DNA from: Vineibacter terrae
GTDB lineage: Bacteria; Pseudomonadota; Alphaproteobacteria; Reyranellales; Reyranellaceae
Reading direction: 5' to 3'
Assembly (NCBI RefSeq): GCF_008039615.1
Contig: NZ_VDUZ01000038.1
Location: forward strand, 1-64,000
Length of the DNA stretch: 64,000 bases
In this document: in pieces, positions 26,306 through 34,755 of the stretch
Position numbering within the stretch: position 1 is the stretch's first letter
Layout: each line of letters opens with the position of its first letter
Made by a program: the position numbers and the translations under genes
Notes under the pieces: generated by a model
Told to the model about the DNA's origin: nothing
Seen by the model: only the letters and a program-made list of their open reading frames with translations
Databases searched by the model: none

Positions 26306-27423
26306 GCACCTCCCGCGGCAGCCGGCGCCAGGGCCCGCTTGCTGGCCGGCGTGGCGAAGGCCGGCATCACTTCCTTGGCGAACAGGCGCAGGCTGGCCAG
26401 CACCTGCTCCTGCGGCACCACCTCATTGGCATTGAGCAGGAAGTTGATGCGGTCGACGCCGATCGACTCCCAGCGCTTGATGGCGCGGATGATGCGCGCC
26501 GGATCGCCGAAGCACAGCCCCTCGGCCTGCTCGCTGCTGGCATCGGGCCCGGTCGCGGCCCGCCGCAGCTGCGGCAGCAGGCCCAGCGACTGGTAGGAGC
26601 GCGACGCGAAGACCTCGCGCGTGGAGATCAGCTGCGCGGCAAGGTAGTTGAAGGTATCGCCCAGCCGCTTGCCCGTGGCGACGCCGATGTCGTTGTCCTC
26701 GTGGCAGAACAGGAAGTTGGTGGTGCCGACCTGCTCGTTGACGAAGGCGCCGACCGGCTCGCACAGCTGAATGCGCCGGCGATACTCGCGGATCTTCTTC
26801 TCCTGCTCGGCGAAGCCGGCGAAGGTCAGGCCCAGGCTGCCCAGGCCGCGGTCGGCGGCATCGAGCTCCGTGCCGGGGCTGGTGACGGCCACCCACATCG
26901 GCGGGTGCGGGCGCTGGTAGACCTTGGGCAGGATCGTGCGTTCCGGCATCGACCAGAACTCGCCCTGGTAGGAGAAGCTCTCCTGCATCCACATCTTGGG
27001 CAGGCAGCGCACGAACTCGTCCCACGACTTCTTGGTGTCGTCTGGGTTGGCGCGGAAGCCGCCCAGCTCCGTCCACGTTGCCGACCGTCCGGTTCCCACC
27101 TCCAGGCGCCCGCCCGACAGGATGTCCAAGGTCGCGGTGCGCTCGGCGATCTTGATGGGGTGGTTGAACTCCGGCACGCACACGACGATGCCGTGGCCGA
27201 CGCGGATGTTCTTGGTCACCATCGCGCACGCCGTGAGGAACAGCTCCGGCGCCGAGCAGTGCGAGTACTCCTCGAGGAAATGGTGCTCAACCGCCCATAC
27301 CTGCTCGAAGCCCAGCTCGTCGGCCAGCTTCACCTGCTCGAGGCAGTTCATGTAGACTTCGCGCTCGCGTTCGCGCGTCCAAGGCCGCGGCACGGAGATT
27401 TCGTAGAAGATCCCGAACTTCAT
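26302..27423 (-). CDS. LLM-class flavin-dependent monooxygenase
   Basis: A 373-residue luciferase-like enzyme of the longer type: FGIFYEISVPRPWT at the start, GFEQVWAVEHHFLEEYSHCSAPELFL near residue 40, TLDILSGGRLEVGTGRSATWTELGGF near 100, and RPHPPMWVAVTSPGTE. This resembles FMN-dependent alkane/alkanal-type monooxygenases that use a partner reductase; no reductase gene is adjacent. Translation is coupled to the downstream acetoacetate-decarboxylase-like gene. The joint role may be oxidation and cleavage of a keto or cyclic compound, which is inference. Confidence 0.9.
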   Translation of the reverse strand: MKFGIFYEISVPRPWTREREREVYMNCLEQVKLADELGFEQVWAVEHHFLEEYSHCSAPELFLTACAMVTKNIRVGHGIVVCVPEFNHPIKIAERTATLDILSGGRLEVGTGRSATWTELGGFRANPDDTKKSWDEFVRCLPKMWMQESFSYQGEFWSMPERTILPKVYQRPHPPMWVAVTSPGTELDAADRGLGSLGLTFAGFAEQEKKIREYRRRIQLCEPVGAFVNEQVGTTNFLFCHEDNDIGVATGKRLGDTFNYLAAQLISTREVFASRSYQSLGLLPQLRRAATGPDASSEQAEGLCFGDPARIIRAIKRWESIGVDRINFLLNANEVVPQEQVLASLRLFAKEVMPAFATPASKRALAPAAAGGA

Positions 27424-27596
27424 AGGCGCCCTCCGCTACGGACTCCGCCGTTTGCGTCGCAACGATAGGCACGGGCGGCGAAGGCCGGCAAGCTGCCCCG
27501 GCCGCGCGCTTTCGCTGGGCAGACATGCCCGATGATAGGTCTTGTCATTGGCTGTGCGGGCCTTTGTCATGGCGGCACTGACAGGAGCGACGTTCC

Positions 27597-28622
27597 ATGC
27601 CGATACGCATCTTTGCCCATCTGACCGATGATCTCGCAACGGCAGGCCAGCAGGCGCGGGAGATCGAGGCGCTGGGCTTCGACGGCGTGATGAGCCACGA
27701 ATCGGCGCACGATCCGTTCTTTCCGCTGCTGCTGGCGGCCGCGAGCAGCCAGCGGCTGCACCTGATGACGGATGTCGCGATCGCCTTCGCGCGCACGCCC
27801 ATGACGCTGGCCAATCTCGCGCATGATCTCAACGCCTTCTCCGGCGGGCGCTTCGTGCTGGGCCTCGGCTCTCAGATCAAGCCGCATGTCACGCGGCGCT
27901 TCAGCATGCCGTGGTCGCATCCGGCGGTGCGCATGCGCGAGCTGATCCAGGCGATCCGCGCCATCTTCGCAACCTGGTATGACGGCGCGCCGCTGCGGTT
28001 CGAGGGCCAGTTCTACAACCACACGCTGATGACGCCGGCCTTCACCCCGACCAACACGGCGCACGGCAAGCCGTCGATCGGCATCGCGGCAGTCGGGCCG
28101 CTGATGACGGAGACCGCCGGCGCGGTGGCGGATCGGCTGTTCGTGCACCCGTTCACGACCGAGGCCTATCTGCGCCAGGCGACCCTGCCGCACCTGCGCA
28201 AGGGGCTGGACAGCACCGGGCGTGACCCCGGGGCCTGCCAGCTCGTCTATGACCCGATGATCATCACCGGCACCAACGAGGCGCAGTTCGCCGCCGCGCG
28301 CAAGGCCCTGGCGGACCGCATCGCCTTCTACGCCTCGACACCGGCCTACAAGCCGGTGCTGGACGCCCATGGCTGGGGGGCGCTGCAGCCGGAGCTGCAG
28401 GCCATGACCAAGAGCGGACGCTGGTCCGAGATGGGCAGCCTGGTGACGGACGAGATGCTGCGCACCTTCGCGGTGATGGGCGAGGTGAAGGACATCGCGC
28501 CCCAGATCTGGAGCCGCTACGGCGACCTCGTCGCCGATTTCGGCCTCGCCAGCAGCGTGGTCGACCGGGAAACGCTGGCGCAAATTGCCGCCGACCTGCG
28601 CACGAAAGCCGCTTCCGGCTGA
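27597..28622 (+). CDS. LLM-class F420-dependent-type oxidoreductase (TIGR03617-like)
   Basis: A 341-residue luciferase-like enzyme. AHLTDDLATAGQQAREIEALGFDGVMSHESAHDPFFPLLLAA and AIAFARTPMTLANLAHDLNAFSGGRFVLGLGSQIKPHVTRRF are characteristic of a group often annotated as F420-dependent. It is divergent from the LLM/decarboxylase-like pair with a 170-base gap, so both may share control. It is the fifth LLM protein in the window. Confidence 0.9.
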   Translation: MPIRIFAHLTDDLATAGQQAREIEALGFDGVMSHESAHDPFFPLLLAAASSQRLHLMTDVAIAFARTPMTLANLAHDLNAFSGGRFVLGLGSQIKPHVTRRFSMPWSHPAVRMRELIQAIRAIFATWYDGAPLRFEGQFYNHTLMTPAFTPTNTAHGKPSIGIAAVGPLMTETAGAVADRLFVHPFTTEAYLRQATLPHLRKGLDSTGRDPGACQLVYDPMIITGTNEAQFAAARKALADRIAFYASTPAYKPVLDAHGWGALQPELQAMTKSGRWSEMGSLVTDEMLRTFAVMGEVKDIAPQIWSRYGDLVADFGLASSVVDRETLAQIAADLRTKAASG

Positions 28623-28692
28623 TACGGGGCAATATCGGCCCCGCCCCGGATTTGCTAGTCTGCGCCGCCGCAATGAGGCGGCAGCGGAGCGT

Positions 28693-29943
28693 ATGGTGTC
28701 GACCCAGTCCAGTGCCGGTGTGGCCGCGTTGAAATCCTGGCTCGTCCAGCAGGCGCTGCTGGCGACGCCCGTGCCACGCATCGCGGCGCGTTTCGCCGAC
28801 GATCTGCTGGCGCTGGGGGTGCCGTTGTGGCGCGCCCATGTCGGCATCAGCACGGTCCATCCGCAGATCGAGTCCATCGGCCTGACCTGGACGCGGCAGG
28901 GCAAGCGCCAGCTGGAGGAGTTCGAGCACGGCTCGTTCGCGCGGATCGCCAACTCGAGCCCGTTCTACGACGCCGTCTCCGCGGCGCATGTGCTGGCGCA
29001 GGCACGCGCCGAGGACGCGCAGGAGACCGTGATCCCGATGATCCGCCACCGCCTGGAGCGGGGCGAGGGGCCGCAATCCTATCCCCTGCTGGCCGAGTTC
29101 CATGCCGCCGGCGGCACCGACTACCTGTGCTTCGTGATCGTCTATGGCAATGACGGCCGCCTCGACGGCTCGCCAGGCGGCGCGGCCGTCAGCTTCACGA
29201 CCGACCGCCCCGGCGGCTTCTCGGACGGCGAGATCGCCATCATCGACGACCTGCTGCCGGCCTTCGGCGCCGCGTTGCGGGTCAGCGCCGATCTGCGCAA
29301 GACACGCACGCTGCTCGAAACCTATCTCGGCGGCGATGTCGGCCGCCGGGTGCTGAGCGGCGAGGTGCGGCGCGGCTCGGTCGAGGCGATGTCGGCGGCG
29401 ATCATCGTCGGCGACCTGCGCGGCTTCACCGTGCTGGCCGACACGGTGCCGCGCGACCAGCTCGTCAGCATGCTCGACGACTATCTCGATTGCCTCGTCC
29501 GCCCGGTCGAGACCTCCAACGGCCAGGTGCTGAAGTTCCTGGGTGATGGCCTGCTGGCGACGTTCCCGTTCGAGGCGAAGGAGCCCGAGCTGGTCTGCCG
29601 CGATGCGCTTGCTGCAGCCACCGCCGCCTTGCAGCGCATCGATGCCTTGAACAGCCGTCGGCGGCAGGACGGCATGCCGACAATGACGCTCGACCTTGCC
29701 CTTCATGCCGGTGAGGTGCTCTACGGCAATGTCGGCTCCGACCACCGGCTCGATTTCACGATCGTCGGTCCCGCGGTCAACGAGGCGGCGCGGCTGGAGG
29801 CGCTGTGCGCCACGTTGGACGTGCCGCTGCTCGCCAGCCGGCGCTTCGTCGACCTGGCGGGCATCCCGCAGCATTTTCGCAGCCTCGGCCGCCATGCCCT
29901 TCGCGGCGTGCGCGCACCGGTCGAGGTGTTCGCGCTGCGCTAG
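28693..29943 (+). CDS. Class III adenylate/guanylate cyclase
   Basis: Makes a cyclic nucleotide second messenger. The 416-residue soluble protein has an N-terminal region of about 220 residues that I cannot assign (possible sensor), then a class III catalytic domain at about 230-400. Metal aspartates are in IIVGDLRGFTVLAD and FLGDGLLATF, the purine-selecting Lys is in VLKFLGDG with Asp in HRLDFTIVG (Lys/Asp favours ATP), and the transition-state Asn/Arg are in VNEAARLE. ATG 28693 has GGAG before it. A perfect CRP-type site lies 280 bases downstream of its stop, before the next operon. Confidence 0.92.
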   Translation: MVSTQSSAGVAALKSWLVQQALLATPVPRIAARFADDLLALGVPLWRAHVGISTVHPQIESIGLTWTRQGKRQLEEFEHGSFARIANSSPFYDAVSAAHVLAQARAEDAQETVIPMIRHRLERGEGPQSYPLLAEFHAAGGTDYLCFVIVYGNDGRLDGSPGGAAVSFTTDRPGGFSDGEIAIIDDLLPAFGAALRVSADLRKTRTLLETYLGGDVGRRVLSGEVRRGSVEAMSAAIIVGDLRGFTVLADTVPRDQLVSMLDDYLDCLVRPVETSNGQVLKFLGDGLLATFPFEAKEPELVCRDALAAATAALQRIDALNSRRRQDGMPTMTLDLALHAGEVLYGNVGSDHRLDFTIVGPAVNEAARLEALCATLDVPLLASRRFVDLAGIPQHFRSLGRHALRGVRAPVEVFALR

Positions 29944-29973
29944 TGCTGGGAATCGCAGGTCGCTGATACATCC

Positions 29974-30058
29974 GTCATCCCGAGCGCAGCGAGGGATCTC
30001 CCGCGTGGGACGCACAGTGCGCTATTCGCAGGAGATCCCTCGCTGCGCTTGGGATGAC
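29974..30058. repeat. Palindromic repeat family A, copy 4
   Basis: Full copy with GTCATCCCGAGCGCAGCGAG and the complement, between the cyclase and lipoprotein genes on the same strand. A degenerate second unit (GTCATCCCCAGCGCGGCGAG) follows at 30127. The hairpin could separate the cyclase message from the downstream operon. Confidence 0.88.
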
Positions 30059-30221
30059 AGTCGCAACTCGCCTTCCATCGATAGTCGGCACCAGCCCCGA
30101 CTACAGCAAGAGGCGGGTCAAGGCCGTCATCCCCAGCGCGGCGAGGGATCCTTTCGCTCCGCCGGCCAGCATTCTCTGCCGCGCTCGATGTGACCGGCGT
30201 GATCTGAAATCAGTGAACGGA

Positions 30222-30237
30222 TGTGACGAACATCACA
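30222..30237. promoter_or_regulatory. Perfect CRP-type binding site
   Basis: TGTGACGAACATCACA fits the CRP/CAP consensus TGTGA-N6-TCACA at every consensus base, and also TGT-N10-ACA used by alphaproteobacterial CRP relatives. Its centre is about 74 bases before the lipoprotein start. A weaker half-site (TGTGACCGGCGTGATC) lies at 30189-30204. Placement suggests activation of the lipoprotein/zincin-like pair by cyclic AMP. Confidence 0.6.
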
Positions 30238-30303
30238 TTCAGGTGCAATCGGCCGCCGTAGGGTGGGGCATCACCCGAGCCGAAATCACCACCGCAGGGC
30301 GAC

Positions 30304-31806
30304 ATGACCACCAAACTGCGCTTCAGGAACCTCCGCCCCGCGGGGCTCCTCGTGGCAGCGTCGGCTGCGTTCCTGGCGACATCGTGCGACGGCGAAGGCG
30401 CCTTTTTCCGGCCGCATCGCGTGGTATCACAGGTCGAGGCTGGTTCCTCGCACATCGCCGTCACCGCGGTCATGCGCTTTGCCGACGTGCGTCAGGCGAT
30501 GAAGCCGGCATTCAATCTCAACGCTGCCGACGCCCGACGCGAGGTGATCCCGACCACGACCTATGTGGAGGAGCGCGTGCTCGATGCGCTGTCGGCCGCG
30601 CTCGGAATTGGGCTGCCACAATCGACGTTCACCCGGTCTCGCCGCATCGAGACGGTTGACGGCCAGACGAAGGACAGCCTGGTCAACGAGCAATCCAGGA
30701 CCTCGGGGAGGCCGGTGCAACCCAAGGATCCACCGGGAGGGCTGACGGACGAGCAGCGCAAGGCTGCCACGTTGGCATCGGCCGACGACAAGCGTGCCGA
30801 TCGCAAGGACCCCATGCTCGAGTATGCCGCGGCGACAGCCCTGTACCAGGAGGTCAAGCTCCTCGAGCAGCATGTCGACCATCTCGCGACCAGGAAGGGG
30901 TATACGCCGTACATCGTGCGGCTCAACGTCGGGTTGCAGCCGTTTGCCCGGAACCAGCCCTACGACGCCTATTTGAGCCTCGCGTTCTTCAGCGCACGCC
31001 ACGCGGCATCGGCCCAGACCGTGCCGCTCGCGTGCCCCCCGGGGGCCCCCGCGGGGGCAGGCCGCGGATCGGCGTGGACGGTGGCACGTCCGCCGTATGT
31101 CGTGCCGCTGCTGGTGACGGACAATCTGGAAGCAAGCCGCGCCGCGCGCACGACCGAGCTGGTCCGCCAGATATCGCTTGCCGTCTCAGCGATCGCCCAG
31201 GGCGTGGCGATAGACACGTCCTTCGGCCGGACCCGGGACGAGCTGCGGTCGATCGTCGGCGACGAGCTCAACTCGGTCCTGTCCGTGGCCCGCAGCGTGG
31301 ATAACGTCATCCAGGTGCGGTTTGGCGCCCCGCGTTCGCCGACGTCGGACTACACCATGGTGCCGCGCAACCACGCAGTGAGCGTCCTGCTGCTGATCCC
31401 GAATGAGATCGCCACGCCCGCCGGCCAGCAGGTCGGATTGGTGCGGCTGTTCGGCAAGGTGTCGCTGCGCCATGCGACGGAAGGTGAACGGCTCCCGTTC
31501 GACCGTGAGACCATCCGGCAGGAGGCGCGGCAGCTGCTGGCGCGATTGCTGAGCCCGCAGGAAGCCGACGACCTTGTGCGCAATTCGGAGGAATTCGACA
31601 GGCTGGTTGGCCTGCTGGCGTCGGTCCAGCGGCAGGACGTTTGCGCGTTCGACGCCATCTTCGCCGCCACGCCGTATCGGAAGCGGGTGAGTGAGACGGT
31701 CCTGTGGACGGCGCTCGCCGAGCTGAGTGTCAGGTCGGACTACCTCTCGGCGTCATTCGAGGTGCCACCGCCTGCGTCCACGGCAGCCAGATCGGCGACG
31801 CGCTGA
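30304..31806 (+). CDS. Predicted lipoprotein, unknown function
   Basis: A 500-residue protein with a lipoprotein signal: basic N-terminus, hydrophobic stretch, then LATSC with the modifiable Cys at 28 and Asp at +2 (a residue that in enterobacteria holds lipoproteins in the inner membrane). The rest is soluble, with repeated mentions of alpha/beta character, an Ala-rich helix around residues 175-200 and a Gly/Pro/Ala loop near 245. I see no enzyme motif and do not recognise a family. It is 31 bases before a zincin-like gene on the same strand, and a CRP-type site lies upstream. Confidence 0.75.
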   Translation: MTTKLRFRNLRPAGLLVAASAAFLATSCDGEGAFFRPHRVVSQVEAGSSHIAVTAVMRFADVRQAMKPAFNLNAADARREVIPTTTYVEERVLDALSAALGIGLPQSTFTRSRRIETVDGQTKDSLVNEQSRTSGRPVQPKDPPGGLTDEQRKAATLASADDKRADRKDPMLEYAAATALYQEVKLLEQHVDHLATRKGYTPYIVRLNVGLQPFARNQPYDAYLSLAFFSARHAASAQTVPLACPPGAPAGAGRGSAWTVARPPYVVPLLVTDNLEASRAARTTELVRQISLAVSAIAQGVAIDTSFGRTRDELRSIVGDELNSVLSVARSVDNVIQVRFGAPRSPTSDYTMVPRNHAVSVLLLIPNEIATPAGQQVGLVRLFGKVSLRHATEGERLPFDRETIRQEARQLLARLLSPQEADDLVRNSEEFDRLVGLLASVQRQDVCAFDAIFAATPYRKRVSETVLWTALAELSVRSDYLSASFEVPPPASTAARSATR

Positions 31807-31837
31807 CGGCGCCAGCTTGTAACCAGGGGAGAAGCAG

Positions 31838-33322
31838 ATGACCCATGCCCTTGTCGGAAACATGCAAGCCTGCATCGATGATGCTCGACGCGCGATCCTC
31901 GATGGCGAGGAAGGGCCGCCCGATCCCATCGACTTCGGCAACCTGCGCGCGCGCCTGGCGGCCAGCGAACGACAGCTGCCGCCCGTCTACCGGCAGCGCG
32001 TCGCATCGCCGTTCGGCCAGGCGCTCGATCAGCTGGGATCCGCCGGCTTCACTGACATGCTGCTGCGCGATGCGGCGCGCGAGCGTGAGGCCGGGCTGGT
32101 GCTCGACGTTGCCCATGCCATCCTCCAGAATGGCGAGGCTTACCAGGGCGTGGCCACGGACGCCTTCCAGGAGGTGGTGGCCGACCTCTACGACGGCTTT
32201 CTCAGCGCCGAGGATCGGCGCGGCGTGCCACCGCCGGACCACGACGTGCTGTCGCCCCTGGTCAAGTGGGGCAAGCCCCAGTTCGGCCCGTATACCTGGC
32301 CGTCGGACGCGACGGAACGGCTGGGGGTCGAGGCCGCCATCGTCAGCCTGCCACCGGCGCATGGCCGCGGTGGCCTGCTGGCCTGGGCTGCGCTGGCGCA
32401 CGAGGCGGCGGGGCATGATGTGGTGCATGCCAACGACGGGTTGGAGTCGGAGCTGTCCGACAAGGTCCGCGCCGCCCTGTCGAAGTATCCGGCGCTCGCG
32501 GACTACTGGGCCGACCGCATGGATGAGACCGCGGCCGACGTGTTGGGCATCCTGAACATGGGGCCCTCCGCCGGGATCGGGTTGATCGGCTACTTCCGGG
32601 GCCTGCGTGCGGTGTTCGACGGGGTGGCCAGGCTGAGCAACGAAGCGTCGCCTTACGACCCCCATCCGGCGGACATCCTGCGCGGCTTCCTGGCCGCCGA
32701 GGTGGTGCGGCTGTGTCCCTTCGCTGGCAGGGATGCATGGGCCGATGCGATCCTGCAGGAGACGCTCCAGGACTGGGTGAACGGCCAGCTGCGCATCGCC
32801 GGAAAACCCATTGACCAGGCCACGGCGCGCAGCTCGGCCGAAGTCGTTGCGCAGGCGATTGCACAGAGCCACCTCACCGAGCTCGGTGGCCACAGCCTGG
32901 CCAGCATCCAGACCTGGCGAGACCGGGACGAGCAGATCGTCGATGCCCTGTGTCAGGCGCTCGGCGTGCCCGTCGGGTTGTCCGCCGAGCTGACGGGCGG
33001 CGTGTATGCCGCGCATGTCGTGGCAGCGGCCGTGAGGAGCGCGTTGCGCCCGGATGCCGACATCGCTCTGATCTTCACGCGCATGCTGCGGCTGCTGAAG
33101 CAGATGCATGACAGCAACCCGGCGTGGGGGCCGCTGTTCGTCATGCGCCGCGGCGATATCGCGCGCCATCGCATATGGCCGGGAACCGGCACGGGCGATG
33201 TTCCCGTCTTCGCTCGCGCACCGCAGCCAGCGCGTCCGCGTGCGCAGGGTCATGCCGCGCCGCGCAGCCGGGGGAACGTCCGGGACGCGGCGCGCGATCT
33301 CGAACGGGCCGCACCCGGCTAG
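31838..33322 (+). CDS. Large zincin-like protein, unknown function
   Basis: A 494-residue protein without signal peptide or clear membrane helix. Three motifs appear in the order seen in gluzincin peptidases: AHEAAGHDVVH (residues 187-197), DETAADVLG (229-237) and YDPHPADILRGF (about 274-285). The first is HExxxH, one residue longer than the canonical HExxH, so zinc peptidase activity is uncertain; the tight run of His/Glu/Asp still suggests a metal site. The C-terminus is basic and Pro/Arg-rich. GGGGAGAAGCAG precedes the start. It is the second gene after the lipoprotein and probably in the same operon. I do not recognise the family. Confidence 0.72.
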   Translation: MTHALVGNMQACIDDARRAILDGEEGPPDPIDFGNLRARLAASERQLPPVYRQRVASPFGQALDQLGSAGFTDMLLRDAAREREAGLVLDVAHAILQNGEAYQGVATDAFQEVVADLYDGFLSAEDRRGVPPPDHDVLSPLVKWGKPQFGPYTWPSDATERLGVEAAIVSLPPAHGRGGLLAWAALAHEAAGHDVVHANDGLESELSDKVRAALSKYPALADYWADRMDETAADVLGILNMGPSAGIGLIGYFRGLRAVFDGVARLSNEASPYDPHPADILRGFLAAEVVRLCPFAGRDAWADAILQETLQDWVNGQLRIAGKPIDQATARSSAEVVAQAIAQSHLTELGGHSLASIQTWRDRDEQIVDALCQALGVPVGLSAELTGGVYAAHVVAAAVRSALRPDADIALIFTRMLRLLKQMHDSNPAWGPLFVMRRGDIARHRIWPGTGTGDVPVFARAPQPARPRAQGHAAPRSRGNVRDAARDLERAAPG

Positions 33323-33338
33323 CCCGGACGGCAAGGAA

Positions 33339-33362
33339 AACGCGCCGCTTTCGCGGCGCGTT
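33339..33362 (-). terminator. Intrinsic-type terminator hairpin
   Basis: AACGCGCCGC, loop TTTC, and the exact complement form a 10-bp stem. On the minus strand the stem is followed by TTTTCC, giving a short U tract for the binding-protein array. On the plus strand it lies just after the zincin-like gene, so it may serve both. Confidence 0.75.
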
Positions 33363-33385
33363 CCGCAACAACTCGCGGGCGCGAG

Positions 33386-34579
33386 CTACTTCGCGACGAG
33401 CGGGCAGTTGCCGTCCTTCATCGGACGGTACGCCTGGTCGCCCGGCACCGTGGCGATCAGCTTGTAGATGTCGTCCTTGCCCTTGGATTCGGCGGGTGAC
33501 TTGACCTGGAACAGGTACATGTCGCGCACCAGGCGGCCGTCCTCGCGCAGCTTGCCGTTCTTGGTCATGACGTCGTTCACCGGCAATTCGCGCATCTTGG
33601 CCATGACGGCCTTGGCATCGTCGGTGCCGGCCGCCTGCACCGCCTTCAGGTAGTGCAGCGTCGAGCTGTAGACGCCGACCGTCAGCATGCTGGGCAGCTT
33701 GTCCTTGCGCTTGCGGTAGCGCGCCGTCCAGGCCCGGGTCTCATCGTTGAGGTCCCAGTAGAAGGCCTCGGTCAGCACCAGGCCCTGGGCCACGGGCAGG
33801 GTGAGCGACTGCACGTCGGTGGCGAACACCAGCAGGCCGGCCAGCTGCTGGCCGCCCTTGACGATGCCGAACTCGTTGGCCTGCTTGATGGCGTTGATGG
33901 TGTCGGCGCCGGCATTGGCCAGGCCGATGATCTTGGCCTTCGACGCCTGCGCCTGCAGCAGGAACGAGGAGAAATCCTGGGTCGACAGCGGATGCTTCAC
34001 GCCGCCCAGCACCTTGCCGCCGGCGGCGGTCACGACGGCCGTGACGTCACGCTCCAGCGCGTGGCCGAAAGCGTAGTCGGCAGTGAGGAAGTACCAGGAA
34101 TCGCCGCCCGACTTCACGACGGCCGAGCCGGTGACATGGGCCAGGGCATAGGTATCGTAGACCCAGTGCGCGCCGGTGGCGGAGCAGGCGGGGCCCGTCA
34201 GGTCGACCGACGCGGCGCCGGTGTTGATGTCGATCTTGCCCTTCTCCTGGGCGATCTTGCGCACCGCCAGCGCCACCGACGAGGTGCCGATGCCGGTGAT
34301 CATCGACACGCCGTCGACGTCGTACCATTTGCGCGCGATGGCGGCGCCGACATCGGGCTTGGTCTGATGGTCGGCCGACAGGATCTCGATCGGCCGGCCC
34401 AGCACCTTGCCGCCGAAATCGTCGATGGCCATCTGCATGGCCTCGACCTCGCCGATGGTGAGGTCGCCGTAGACGCCGGAGAAGCCTTCCATCACGCCGA
34501 TGCGCAGGGGCGCCTGGGCCCAGGCGCCGCCGGCCGACAGAGCGGCCAGGAAAAGGCCGCAGATCAGATGTTTCCTCAC
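33386..34579 (-). CDS. Tandem ABC substrate-binding protein 1
   Basis: Periplasmic type I binding protein, 397 residues, with signal peptide (RKHLICGLFLAALSAGGAWAQ). APLRIGVMEGFSGVYGDL opens the mature domain, then ARKWYDVDGVSMITGIGTSS, GPACSATGAHWVYDTYAL and a C-terminus DGNCPLVAK. The conserved Cys in GPACSATG and in NCPL are shared by all four tandem copies and may form a disulfide. It starts at GTG 34579, seven bases after GGAGG. No permease or ATPase gene is adjacent; the nearest set without a binding protein is at 48.1-51.6 kb. Confidence 0.92.
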   Translation of the reverse strand: MRKHLICGLFLAALSAGGAWAQAPLRIGVMEGFSGVYGDLTIGEVEAMQMAIDDFGGKVLGRPIEILSADHQTKPDVGAAIARKWYDVDGVSMITGIGTSSVALAVRKIAQEKGKIDINTGAASVDLTGPACSATGAHWVYDTYALAHVTGSAVVKSGGDSWYFLTADYAFGHALERDVTAVVTAAGGKVLGGVKHPLSTQDFSSFLLQAQASKAKIIGLANAGADTINAIKQANEFGIVKGGQQLAGLLVFATDVQSLTLPVAQGLVLTEAFYWDLNDETRAWTARYRKRKDKLPSMLTVGVYSSTLHYLKAVQAAGTDDAKAVMAKMRELPVNDVMTKNGKLREDGRLVRDMYLFQVKSPAESKGKDDIYKLIATVPGDQAYRPMKDGNCPLVAK

Positions 34580-34653
34580 GCGAATGCCTCCACTGCTTGA
34601 TTGGGCTTTGCCGCCATTTCCCCGCGTCGTCGGGAACAACGGTTGCCTTCACC

Positions 34654-34741
34654 TTAATGCGTGATCAGCGGACAGTCGCCGCCTTTCGTCGGACGATGAG
34701 CCTGATCGCCGGCACCGCGGCGATCAGTAGCGATCGTCGTT
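34654..34741 (-). pseudogene. Relic of the 3' end of another substrate-binding protein copy
   Basis: On the minus strand this reads LIAAVP, a one-base frameshift, then DQAHRPTKGGDCPLITH and a TAA stop. The intact neighbours end LIATVPGDQAYRPMKDGNCPLIKN, so this is clearly the last two dozen codons of a further paralogue, worn by substitutions and small deletions (also DDIYKL reduced to DDRY). It sits directly after the stop of copy 2 and before copy 1, as expected if a middle copy was lost by recombination. Confidence 0.82.
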
Positions 34742-34755
34742 CGCCTACGGTCTGC

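Noticed and set aside
31033-31062. Low-complexity C/G tract as a regulatory hairpin
   Set aside because: It is in frame inside the lipoprotein gene and encodes a Pro/Gly/Ala loop; a chance GC-rich run explains it.
31838-33322. Canonical zinc metallopeptidase call
   Set aside because: The motif is HEAAGH (HExxxH), not HExxH, so I keep only zincin-like.
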